DNA of 48,749 nucleotides. Origin: Sphingomonas montana. Its GTDB lineage: Bacteria > Pseudomonadota > Alphaproteobacteria > Sphingomonadales > Sphingomonadaceae. Both the position numbers and the translations under genes were made by a program. The stretch is from the NCBI RefSeq assembly GCF_001956315.1, contig NZ_MOLY01000020.1, positions 1 through 48,749 of the forward strand, in the 5' to 3' direction. Positions 25,819 to 33,131 of the stretch are shown piece after piece (positions within the stretch are counted from its first letter, which is position 1; every line of letters starts with the position of its first letter). The notes below the pieces were generated by a model that saw nothing but the letters and a program-made list of their open reading frames with translations, ran no database searches and was not told where the DNA came from.

Positions 25819-26000
25819 CAATGCACGACCCTTTCATCAAGCTTCAGCATTTACGTTGCTGGCTGGCTGTGGGTTGCACGGGTCCTCGCCAGGCAAAATC
25901 AGACAGCGGCCTTTTTACCGTTCCCCACCCACCCAGTTCAACATCAGATAACAAGATCGGTTAACCTCTTGGGAAGACCAATTGTGGTGTCAGGCCGGCC

Positions 26001-26723
26001 ATGCTGAACCGGTTCGTGAAGAAGCTCAGCGGTCTTGCCGTACTTGGCCCGAACGACGTGTCCGCGATCGAGCATGCGACCAGCCGCCCCCGGCGCTTTG
26101 CCCCTCGCAAGGATCTGATCCGCGAGGGGGATGAACCCGGACCGATGTTTGTCGTTCTCGAAGGCTGGGTCTGTCGATACAAGATCCTGCCCAACGGCGC
26201 TCGCCAGATCATGGCGTTCCTGATGCCGGGTGACGCTTGTGACCTGCATATCAAGCTGTTGGCCGAGATGGATCACGGTATCCAGACGCTTACGCACGCG
26301 ACGGTGGCGACGATTTCGCGTGACGAGATGCAGGCGATGATGAACAGGCATCCGAACATCGCCGCTGCGATGTATTCTGCGCAGCTTGTCGACGAAGGCA
26401 TCATGCGCGCTTGGATCGTCAGCATGGGGCGGCGAAATTCGATCGAGCGCGTGGCACATCTTGTTTGCGAACTCTACCTCAGGGCGCGTGGCATCGGGCT
26501 GACCCATGATGACGAGTTTGCGCTACCGTTGTCCCAACTTGTGCTGGCCGATGCCCTGGGCATGACCGCCGTGCATATTAATCGTGTTCTAAAGGAATTG
26601 CGGCTGGAAGGAGCGATGACGCTGGGGCGCGGCAGCGTCACGATTTGTGACCTTGCCAAGCTCATCCAGATAGCTGGGTTCGACGAGAACTACCTACATC
26701 GTCGACTGCGTTCGGTTGACTGA
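26001..26723 (+). CDS. Crp/Fnr family regulator (copy 2 of a duplicated module)
   Basis: This is a 240-residue regulator, the same length as its paralogue at 19025-19747 and very similar along the whole chain. The beta-roll includes IREGDEPGPMFVVLEGWVCR and FLMPGDACDLHIKLLAEMDH, exactly as in copy 1. The helix-turn-helix is LPLSQLVLADALGMTAVHIN then RVLKELRLEGAMTLGRGSVT. The N-terminus (MLNRFVKKLSGLAVLGPNDV) and linker positions vary most. No cysteine cluster. It is divergent from the small helical protein gene at 25507-25818. Differences between the copies in the helix-turn-helix region are few, so both may bind the same operator. Confidence 0.92.
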   Translation: MLNRFVKKLSGLAVLGPNDVSAIEHATSRPRRFAPRKDLIREGDEPGPMFVVLEGWVCRYKILPNGARQIMAFLMPGDACDLHIKLLAEMDHGIQTLTHATVATISRDEMQAMMNRHPNIAAAMYSAQLVDEGIMRAWIVSMGRRNSIERVAHLVCELYLRARGIGLTHDDEFALPLSQLVLADALGMTAVHINRVLKELRLEGAMTLGRGSVTICDLAKLIQIAGFDENYLHRRLRSVD

Positions 26724-26905
26724 GACCACTTCGAAAGTTCTCGCCCTGGTATACCAATGCCGGCTTTCATTAATTAACCAGACTGATTTGATTTGGGGGT
26801 CAAGCTAACTTGAATACTAAATGAATGCGCCATTCAGCGTTTTGTCAGCTCCACAAGCCGATGATTCGGTCATCGATTCAAATTCGTAAGCTTGGGGACG
26901 ATAAA

Positions 26906-27235
26906 GTGAAAAAGCTTCTTATCTTGGCGGCGCTGGGTTTCACCACCGTCGCAGCAGCAGCACCAGCCGATGCTCAAGTCAACCGCCGCCAGGACAATCA
27001 GCAGCAGCGTATAGACCGGGGTGTCCGTACAGGCCAGATCACTGGACGCGAGGCGGACCGTCTACAGCGCAACCAAAATAAGATTGCTCGTGCCGAAGAC
27101 CGGATGCGTTCGAGCGGGGGTCGGCTGACGAACCGTGAACGTGCTCGTCTGGACAACCGACAGGATCGTGCTGGCTCTAAGATTCGTCGCCAGCGCAATG
27201 ACCGTCAGCGCTATGGCCGGCAGTACCGCCGCTAA
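26906..27235 (+). CDS. Small exported basic protein
   Basis: The GTG at 26906 follows GGGGACG and gives a 109-residue product. VKKLLILAALGFTTVAAAAP then ADAQ is a clear signal peptide with cleavage after ADA. The mature part is Arg/Gln/Asn-rich and repetitive: NRRQDNQQQRIDRGVRTGQI, TGREADRLQRNQNKIARAED, then GGRLTNRERARLDNRQDRAG and a final RQRYGRQYRR. It is predicted to be helical and strongly basic. Such small periplasmic proteins are common in sphingomonads, without known function. A strong terminator follows. The upstream 180 bases are AT-rich and probably hold its promoter; an earlier in-frame ATG at 26825 would hide the signal peptide. Confidence 0.8.
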   Translation: MKKLLILAALGFTTVAAAAPADAQVNRRQDNQQQRIDRGVRTGQITGREADRLQRNQNKIARAEDRMRSSGGRLTNRERARLDNRQDRAGSKIRRQRNDRQRYGRQYRR

Positions 27236-27288
27236 GACGGTCGGTTACCGCTCGAAGCGGAGCACGGTGGTGATCGCAGGTTAATATG

Positions 27289-27333
27289 AAGCTCGCTGGC
27301 CTGACGAAGGGCAGCGAGCTTTGCTTGTTTTTA
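27289..27333 (+). terminator. Rho-independent terminator
   Basis: AAGCTCGCTG (27289-27298) and CAGCGAGCTT (27312-27321) form a perfect ten-base stem with a 13-base loop, followed by the T-rich tract TGCTTGTTTTTA. It lies 54 bases after the stop of the small basic protein gene, so it ends that transcript. Confidence 0.88.
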
Positions 27334-27694
27334 GACGGGCTCCAAGGCGACGAAAAGAACGATTGTTGGCTCGAACGGATAGGAAACAGAAAGGCACACG
27401 CCTTCACGTATCCCGTCTCGATCGTCGAGCGAGAACGCAGTCGGGGCAGCTCACCTGAATATCCGCAAATGGGCGATAGCCGCTGTAGCCATGCCAAACG
27501 GCCCGATGTTGCGCATGTCCTGCTTTTTGCGACGCGGGACATGCTCGCATCATGATCGCTCTTCGCTCCACACCTTTCCTGATCGTCATGGCGTTTCAGG
27601 AACAGCCGGTCGGTAAGCCGCGATGGTCTGTTTCGACCCTGGCCAACTGCTTGGCGGAAATAGGATCCAGGCACGTCGCATGTAACAATAGCTG
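27334..27694. other. Stretch without a recognised gene
   Basis: Between the terminator and the next gene I see no family match. A minus-strand frame (27404-27589) has the segment HAQHRAVWHGYSGYRPFADI between cysteine pairs, which looks protein-like but is short and has no clear start; it may be a relic. Confidence 0.35.
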
Positions 27695-28045
27695 ATGAGC
27701 ACCGGACTGATGAAGATCCCCGTCTTACTGGTATGCAGTATGCTGTACTGGCATTCCGTCTGCTGGGTAGCAGGCGTGACGGAACCTTGGGATGCCGACG
27801 CCTACTGGCGTCTCTGGTACCCCGCCTCGTTGGGCCTTGCTGCGCTAACAGGGGCGGCGTTCAAGAGAAGGGGGTGGATGGCAGGAGCCATCCTGACGTT
27901 TGCCCAGCTTCCTGTCATATGGCTCAACACTGGATCTAGCTCGCTCTGGGCATTCGGCCTGGCAATAGCATGGGTTCTGGCTGTGCCGGCTGTCGCAATC
28001 TCAGCTTTCACCGGCTGGTTTGCGGCTCGCTCACGACCGTTGTGA
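27695..28045 (+). CDS. Hypothetical membrane protein
   Basis: This is a 116-residue protein with four hydrophobic segments, at about residues 8-27, 38-55, 60-77 and 82-107. The first segment contains LLVCSMLYWHSVCWVAG and the last WAFGLAIAWVLAVPAVAISA. Charged residues are few (KRRGW between segments two and three), giving a likely inner-membrane protein of four helices. I recognise no family. The ATG at 27695 is the natural start; the ribosome-binding site is weak. It converges with the MarR gene, sharing a hairpin at their ends. Confidence 0.65.
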   Translation: MSTGLMKIPVLLVCSMLYWHSVCWVAGVTEPWDADAYWRLWYPASLGLAALTGAAFKRRGWMAGAILTFAQLPVIWLNTGSSSLWAFGLAIAWVLAVPAVAISAFTGWFAARSRPL

Positions 28046-28073
28046 CAGTCCGCGCATGGATCGTTGAGCGGGA

Positions 28074-28095
28074 AGGCATCGGAGCAACGATGCCT
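28074..28095. terminator. Hairpin between convergent genes
   Basis: AGGCATCG (28074-28081) and CGATGCCT (28088-28095) form an eight-base perfect stem with loop GAGCAA. It lies between the membrane-protein stop at 28045 and the MarR stop at 28094 and could terminate both transcripts. Confidence 0.55.
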
Positions 28096-28555
28096 ATGCG
28101 TCAACCACATCGCCTTCTTCCAGCCTAAGCCGCAAGGTCGCGGCGATCCTGCGGGTCGCCGCGACATCCTCGGGCGGGAGGCCCTCAGACAGGCTGTTCA
28201 CCCAGGGCGCCTGTAGTTGCATGGCCTGGTCGTAAGCCTTCTTTCCTTCCTCAGTCAGAACAACGAGCTGCGCCCGCCGGTGATGGGGATTCGGCCGAAA
28301 CTCGACCAGTCCATCCCTTTCCAGATCGTTCACGATGCGCTGAACATTCTGCCGGTTCCCGCTCATGTCGCGGGCGATCCATGCAACCGGCTGCGGACGC
28401 TCTGCGGCGATCATCGTGCCGAGAACCTGCCACCGGGCACTCGTCAGCCCTACGCTCGCGACAAGCCTGTCACCAGCTGTGAGCAGGCGGCTGTTGAGCC
28501 TCAGCAGGTCAAAAATCGTCTCACTCAAGGCTGTTCCGGTCATCGTTAGCTTCAT
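28094..28555 (-). CDS. MarR family transcriptional regulator
   Basis: This is a 153-residue MarR-type winged-helix regulator read from the ATG at 28555 (a GTG at 28564 is the alternative). Helices and wing are typical: LLRLNSRLLTAGDRLVASVG, LTSARWQVLGTMIAAERPQP, VAWIARDMSGNRQNVQRIVN and the wing DLERDGLVEFRPNPHHRRAQ, LVVLTEEGKKAYDQAM. It diverges from a plus-strand operon of a membrane protein, an ABM monooxygenase, a GST and an FAD monooxygenase. An 18-bp palindrome in the shared promoter region is its likely operator. MarR repressors of this kind usually respond to phenolic compounds or oxidants, in keeping with the target genes. Confidence 0.92.
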   Translation of the reverse strand: MKLTMTGTALSETIFDLLRLNSRLLTAGDRLVASVGLTSARWQVLGTMIAAERPQPVAWIARDMSGNRQNVQRIVNDLERDGLVEFRPNPHHRRAQLVVLTEEGKKAYDQAMQLQAPWVNSLSEGLPPEDVAATRRIAATLRLRLEEGDVVDA

Positions 28556-28583
28556 ATTTTCCACTTAGCACCATACATGTTAA

Positions 28584-28601
28584 TTGACAACATAGTGTCA
28601 A
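28584..28601. promoter_or_regulatory. Probable MarR operator over a promoter
   Basis: TTGACA-N6-TGTCAA is a perfect inverted repeat of 18 bases between the MarR gene and its divergent operon. The left arm is itself a consensus -35 box, with TCTAAT (28606-28611) sixteen bases on as a possible -10 box. A bound repressor would block this promoter. Confidence 0.65.
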
Positions 28602-28658
28602 AGCTTCTAATGCGTCATTTAAGTTGACGTTATAGCACCATGTTGAAGCGAGGTAGCC

Positions 28659-29150
28659 ATGCTGAAAATCGTTCATCCGGTCGCTGGTGCGGTGGCGCTG
28701 CTGACCGTCGTCACCTTCTGGCTTGCGACCGCCTTCGGTGAACTGTTCGGCTCGGCGGCAACGGTCGCTGTGGTCAAAACCACGATCCCGTGGGGTTTTT
28801 TACTGCTGATCCCCGCGCTCGCGGCAACTGGCGGAACGGGCTTCAAGCTGTCCAACGGACGGCGGCCCAAGCTCATCTCTACGAAGATCAGGCGCACTGC
28901 CATCAGTGCGGCCAACGGTATCCTGGTACTCGTCCCCTCGGCGCTGTTTCTCGCCTTCAAGGCGCGAGCCGGTGTGTTCGATGCGGCCTTCTACGCGGTG
29001 CAGTCGCTCGAACTCCTCGCCGGTGCCGTCAACATCACGTTGCTTGGCCTGAACATGCGCGACGGCTTCAAAATGACCGGCCGCCTCCGCCGCGCGGCCA
29101 ATGCTCATCCCCTAGCCAGCACAGGAATTAAATATGCCAACATTTGCTGA
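28659..29150 (+). CDS. Hypothetical membrane protein of the MarR operon
   Basis: This is a 163-residue protein with four transmembrane segments: VHPVAGAVALLTVVTFWLAT, TTIPWGFLLLIPALAATGG, AISAANGILVLVPSALFLAF and AVQSLELLAGAVNITLLGLN. Basic loops (KLSNGRRPKL, KTKIRRTAIS-like) face the cytoplasm by the positive-inside rule. The function is unknown; small four-helix membrane proteins with a conserved His near the start may bind haem, but that is speculation. The ATG at 28659 is the first after the operator and its stop overlaps the start of the ABM gene by 17 bases, which supports a single operon. Confidence 0.75.
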   Translation: MLKIVHPVAGAVALLTVVTFWLATAFGELFGSAATVAVVKTTIPWGFLLLIPALAATGGTGFKLSNGRRPKLISTKIRRTAISAANGILVLVPSALFLAFKARAGVFDAAFYAVQSLELLAGAVNITLLGLNMRDGFKMTGRLRRAANAHPLASTGIKYANIC

Positions 29151-29502
29151 AATGAACCCGGCCGTGTCGCTCGCTTCCCAACTGGAGGACGAGGGCGGTC
29201 CCGTGATCCTGATCAACACGTTCGTCGTCCCTCCCGAGGGGGCCGATAAGCTGCTGGAAGTGTGGACGAACGACGCTGCCCTGATGAAGCGACAGCCGGG
29301 CCTGATCTCGACACAGCTTCACAGGGGCATCGCCGGAAGCAGCACCTTCCTGAATTATGCCGTGTGGCAGTCCGCCGCCCACTTCCGCGCTGCCTTCAGC
29401 AATCCCGAATTCAAGGCGCAACTCGGGGCTTATCCGGACGGCACGACAATCAGCCCGCACCTGTTTCGCAAGGTCGAAGTGCCCGGCATCTGCGTCGCCT
29501 GA
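29134..29502 (+). CDS. Antibiotic biosynthesis monooxygenase (ABM) domain protein
   Basis: This is a 122-residue ABM-type protein with a dimeric alpha/beta-barrel fold. Strand one is VILINTFVVPPEGADKLLEV, followed by the helix WTNDAALMKRQPG, the strand LISTQLHRGIAGSSTFLNYA and VWQSAAHFRAAFSNPEFKAQ. The Trp and Asn positions in LNYAVWQS are typical. These enzymes oxidise quinones or related molecules without a cofactor, or act as scavengers. The ATG at 29134, with AGGAA upstream, overlaps the end of the previous gene. It belongs to the MarR-controlled operon with the GST and the FAD monooxygenase. Confidence 0.88.
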   Translation: MPTFAEMNPAVSLASQLEDEGGPVILINTFVVPPEGADKLLEVWTNDAALMKRQPGLISTQLHRGIAGSSTFLNYAVWQSAAHFRAAFSNPEFKAQLGAYPDGTTISPHLFRKVEVPGICVA

Positions 29503-29582
29503 CTCCGCACACCCGACGTCGCACCGTCGCGCAAGACGCCCGATCCACCCCGGGACAGCCGCGGTTTCAAAGGACCGATCTG

Positions 29583-30265
29583 ATGAGCCTGACATTCTAC
29601 ACAAACCCCAACTCGCGCGGCCGGATTTTCGCTGGATGCTTGAGGAAATCGGCTGCGACTACGAGACCGTGGTGCTCGACTATCAGCCGTCCAGCGCAGC
29701 CGATGCGTGGGGCGGGGCGGCACTCGACCGCCCGAACGACGCCTCTGACCAGCGCGCCCGCTTTTTCACCGATGTGAACCCGATCAGCAAAGTGCCGGCA
29801 ATCGTCCATGACGGGCATGTCGTGACAGAGGCCGCAGCTATCGTCGCCTATCTGGCTGAAGCGTTCCCGGGCGCGGGGCTGGCACCGACCGCTGCAGAGC
29901 GCGCCAACTATCTACGCTGGATGTTCTTTGCAGCGGGGCCGGTCGAACAGGCGGTCACGAACCACCGGGCCGGCTTCGTGCCCGCACCAAGCCAAGAGTT
30001 CTTCTTCGGCTATGGCAGCTACGAACGAACGGTAGATCAGCTTGAACGCGCTGTTACGGGCCGTCAGTTCATCGCAGGCGACCGGTTCACTGCGGCCGAC
30101 GTGTATGTCGGATCGCACATCGGCTGGGGTCTTGGCCTGCAGACCCTGCCGCCCCGCGAAGCGTTTCTGTCCTATGTAAAGCCGCTGACCGTGCGCGAAG
30201 CGTATGCCCGGTCCGTCGCCACGGACGACGCGCTTCTGGCGGAAGCGGCAACGCAGACGAACTGA
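29583..30265 (+). pseudogene. Glutathione S-transferase gene with a frameshift
   Basis: The start MSLTFYTNPNSRGRI (ATG 29583) is the usual GST beginning, but the following residues RWMLEEIGCDYETVVLDYQP lie in the next frame. The break falls in the run of four Ts at 29626-29629; one more T would restore a continuous protein of about 227 residues. Downstream everything is intact: NPISKVPAIVHDGHVVTEAA then AIVAYLAEAFPGAGLAP (thioredoxin-like glutathione site) and ADVYVGSHIGWGLGLQTLPP in the helical domain. GSTs conjugate glutathione to electrophiles, fitting a detoxification operon. It is either a recent mutation or a homopolymer sequence error. Confidence 0.85.
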
Positions 30266-30384
30266 TCCGCTCGATAAAGGCGGACCGCACCGGGTCGAAG
30301 CGTTCGCGACGCTGATCCGGACGAACACCATGATCGCGCTCCACACCACGGCACGGATGCCGTTCCCATCCGAGAGGATCGACC

Positions 30385-32091
30385 ATGACGCAAGACCCCA
30401 AGTCCGCCGCGTTCGATACGGACGTTATCATCATCGGTGCCGGTCCGATCGGGCTGGCCACCGCCTGCGCGCTCGGCCACCACGGCGTAGATTTCCGGCT
30501 GTTCGAGCAGCGCAAGGAACCCAAGAGTTGGTCACGCGCCAACAATCTCTGGGCGCGGCCGCAGGAATTGCTGGCCAGCATCCGCATCCGCGACGCTCTG
30601 GCCAAGAAGTCGTACCGCATCACCAAGGCGAACACGCTGCTGAACGGCCAGATCGTCGATCCCGTTGAACTCGATGCCGTCGCAAGTCCCTATGCTGACG
30701 TCCTCTACAGCGGTCAGGACGTCATCGAGACGGTGCTGAGCGAGCAGGTCGAAGCCAAGGGCGGCACCGTAGAGCGGGGGCGCAAGGTCGTCGGGTTCGA
30801 ACAGGACGCAGACGGCGTGACCGCGACCGTCGCCACGGTATCCGACGAAGATGAGCACGAGACCACAGGTCCGACCGAGCAGCTACGCTGCCGCTACCTG
30901 ATCGGCGCGGACGGCGGACCGGGCTTCGTCCGCAAGCAGCTAGGACTGGACTTCGAGCCGACCAAGCTGCCGAACCGCATGAACCGCCAGGTCGATGCGA
31001 AGCTCAGCTGGCGCCGCTCGACCGAGCCCGACCAGCTCTGGTTCTTCTATTACAAGAACGGCTTTGCCGGCGTCATGCCGGTGTGGGGCGGTTACCACCG
31101 GCTCTACTTCCTCGCCGACAGCCACGGCATCCCGGACCGCGAGCCGACGCTGGAAGAGATGCAGGCGATCGCTCGTGAGGTGACCGAGGACGATACGCTG
31201 ACGCTGACCGATCCGATCTGGCTCAGTAACAGCTGGTTCCAGCATGGTGCGGCCGAGCATTACCAACAGGGCCGTGTGCTGCTCGTCGGTGAATCCGGAC
31301 ACCGGACGCTGCCGATCGGCGGGCAGGGCATGAACGCCGGCTTCCACGATGCGATCGGTGTCGCCTGGCGGCTCGCCATGGTGCTGGCCGGCAAGGCGCA
31401 GCCGGTGCTGCTCGATTCCTACGATATCGAGCGGGGCGGCGAGCATCAGCGGCTCGACAAGCAACAGGCGCAAGGGTTCGACAATGTCGTTTACCGTGGA
31501 CCGATCAAGGACGCGGCGATGAACGTCGGTGCCAAGCTCCTCCCCAACATCGGTTCGCTGATCCAGGGCACCGACGATCTCCAGCAACTGTCGGTGGGTT
31601 ATCCCAAAAGCCCCCTGAACGACGACCATCTCGGCGGCCTGCGCGAGTTGCTGAAGCGCCACGTGCCGCACCCAGGCGACCGTGCGCCCGATGTGGAGGT
31701 GATCGCCCCTGACGGTTCCGACACCACCCTGTTCGCACACATCTATAATCCCGACGGGCGCAGTTGGGGCTGGTCACTGCTTGTCTTCGACGGCCGGCGA
31801 ACCGACTGCATGTCCCACCTACAGACCGCGATTGCGGAAGTGCGGGAATGGGACTGGATCAGGCCGCGACTGGTGCTGGGGTCGAAGAGCCTGCCGCCTG
31901 AAAGCACGCTCGTTCTGTCCGACCTGGATGGCGTCGCGCACTCCGCCTTCGGTGTTGGTGAGACGCCCGCGCTGATCCTCGTCCGGCCAGATGGCCACAT
32001 CGCGTTCCGCGGTCCCGCTGACCAGCCTGACCTCCTGCACACCTACTGCGACCGGGTCTTCGGCGCGGCACCGGTAGAGGTGGGGGGATAA
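30385..32091 (+). CDS. FAD-dependent monooxygenase (group A, phenol hydroxylase-like)
   Basis: This is a 568-residue class A flavoprotein monooxygenase. The FAD-binding Rossmann motif is VIIIGAGPIGLATACALGHH near residue 15, the substrate/FAD region RYLIGADGGPGFVRKQLGLD gives the DG motif, and VLLVGESGHRTLPIGGQGMN is the GD-type motif, here with Glu-Ser-Gly-His. The C-terminal 150 residues form the thioredoxin-like domain of the phenol hydroxylase/PheA type (PGDRAPDVEVIAPDGS, RPDGHIAFRGPA). The reaction is NAD(P)H-dependent hydroxylation of an aromatic or polyketide-like ring; the substrate is unknown. It closes the MarR operon, 120 bases after the GST. Confidence 0.92.
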   Translation: MTQDPKSAAFDTDVIIIGAGPIGLATACALGHHGVDFRLFEQRKEPKSWSRANNLWARPQELLASIRIRDALAKKSYRITKANTLLNGQIVDPVELDAVASPYADVLYSGQDVIETVLSEQVEAKGGTVERGRKVVGFEQDADGVTATVATVSDEDEHETTGPTEQLRCRYLIGADGGPGFVRKQLGLDFEPTKLPNRMNRQVDAKLSWRRSTEPDQLWFFYYKNGFAGVMPVWGGYHRLYFLADSHGIPDREPTLEEMQAIAREVTEDDTLTLTDPIWLSNSWFQHGAAEHYQQGRVLLVGESGHRTLPIGGQGMNAGFHDAIGVAWRLAMVLAGKAQPVLLDSYDIERGGEHQRLDKQQAQGFDNVVYRGPIKDAAMNVGAKLLPNIGSLIQGTDDLQQLSVGYPKSPLNDDHLGGLRELLKRHVPHPGDRAPDVEVIAPDGSDTTLFAHIYNPDGRSWGWSLLVFDGRRTDCMSHLQTAIAEVREWDWIRPRLVLGSKSLPPESTLVLSDLDGVAHSAFGVGETPALILVRPDGHIAFRGPADQPDLLHTYCDRVFGAAPVEVGG

Positions 32092-32404
32092 GCGGCAATG
32101 CCTGAGGGCAAAATGCCACACCGACAACTCAGGCTGCTATCACGCACTCCTGGTCTCAATTGCCCTTTCTCATAACGGTCGAGTAGCAACGGCGAAGCCG
32201 GGAAAGCGACCCTGTCGCTAAAATACGAAGTTCTGCGACACTTGCGGAAAACAGCTGTCCCCCTTGAATTGCTGTGTCGCAAAACTTGGCTGCAATTGAT
32301 TGAACTTTTGATGCAGATTCGCGACAGGTCGCTGATGCCGCAAACTTCCGCACGAAAAACGCAAGTTGTGGCGACTCATGACATTTCTACAAAAATGTCA
32401 CGAG
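32092..32404. repeat. Array of TGTCGC inverted repeats and a hairpin
   Basis: After the monooxygenase stop, no gene is seen for 350 bases, but repeats are dense. TGTCGC at 32213-32218 faces GCGACA at 32235-32240, making a 28-bp inverted site. TGTCGC at 32275-32280 faces GCGACA at 32321-32326, making a 52-bp site. All four half-sites continue as TGTCGC-N-RA. Extra GCGAC/GTCGC pairs flank them (32206, 32328). A 12-bp stem with one mismatch follows (32375-32404, core TGACATTT/AAATGTCA). The 28-bp spacing resembles site I of a serine-resolvase res site, but no resolvase gene is present in the window. Confidence 0.5.
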
Positions 32405-32444
32405 TAGCCGCAGATGCGCCTGCGTTTGGCGGCGTGCATATAGT

Positions 32445-33128
32445 CTACCAGGCACGCCAGCCGTTCGAGTTGAGCCAAGCCACCTGTGCCGCCGCACTAT
32501 CGTCGCCGTCACTACCCGGGACGACGAGGATTGGCGTGCCATCGGGTTTGATGAGCGAAATGGCTTCGTACGAACCAAATTCTGGTGCCTGCCGGTACTT
32601 GTGTTGACTCACCAGCAGATAGCCACGGTACGGGCCCGTGCGCATGATGGCGGTGATGTTGCCGGCGACAACAAACCGTTCTTTGCCCGTCGTTACCGAG
32701 ATTTGATGGACGGCCGAAGACGTCGTCCAAGCGTCAGCGTCGATGTAGATGAAGCCGCCATCGAGCGAGAATCTGGGGGATCCGAACGACGCCAGGTTTC
32801 GTGAAGGTTCATCGTTGGGATGGCTGGCCAGAAGCCGGCGCTGCGTGCCGTTCACGGCATCCGCAATCCAAAGCGATGTGAAGCCGGCTTCACCCTCTTC
32901 CGCCGGCCGGCCATCGAGATGGATGAAGGCGATGGTATGTCCATCCGACGATAGAACAGGGTCGGTGAAATTGCCGCCCTGGGTAAGCTGGCGCACATTA
33001 CCGTTGGGGTCGCGGTACTGAATGTTGCCGCCTGATAAGCGGACCCCTGCGGGTACCGCAAGTGCGGCCGTGTGAATGATCAAGGGCAGCATTACGGCTG
33101 CCCACTTGCTTGTAGGACGATGCAGCAC
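32445..33128 (-). CDS. TolB-like beta-propeller protein, exported
   Basis: This is a 227-residue protein. MLHRPTSKWAAVMLPLIIHT then AALAVPAG looks like a signal peptide or anchor. The mature part has TolB/PD40-like blades: FTDPVLSSDGHTIAFIHLDG, SLWIADAVNGTQRRLLA, FGSPRFSLDGGFIYIDADAW and AVHQISVTTGKERFVVAGN. Each has the S-x-DG-x-x-IAF core. Four blades only, so a partial propeller or part of a complex. It starts four bases after the stop of the DUF2939 gene on the same strand, so the pair is one operon. Its function is unknown. The start codon at 33128 has no strong ribosome-binding site; coupling may help. Confidence 0.75.
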   Translation of the reverse strand: MLHRPTSKWAAVMLPLIIHTAALAVPAGVRLSGGNIQYRDPNGNVRQLTQGGNFTDPVLSSDGHTIAFIHLDGRPAEEGEAGFTSLWIADAVNGTQRRLLASHPNDEPSRNLASFGSPRFSLDGGFIYIDADAWTTSSAVHQISVTTGKERFVVAGNITAIMRTGPYRGYLLVSQHKYRQAPEFGSYEAISLIKPDGTPILVVPGSDGDDSAAAQVAWLNSNGWRAW

Positions 33129-33131
33129 TTA

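Noticed and set aside
27286-27555. 89-codon plus frame starting inside the terminator
   Set aside because: Its start codon is part of the terminator stem (27289-27298) and no family or ribosome-binding site supports it.
29626-29629. Programmed frameshift or phase variation in the GST gene
   Set aside because: The T-run is only four bases, with no slippery heptamer or downstream structure visible; mutation or sequence error is simpler.
32213-32326. CRISPR-like array
   Set aside because: The repeated units are inverted six-base half-sites with irregular spacing, not direct repeats with equal spacers.
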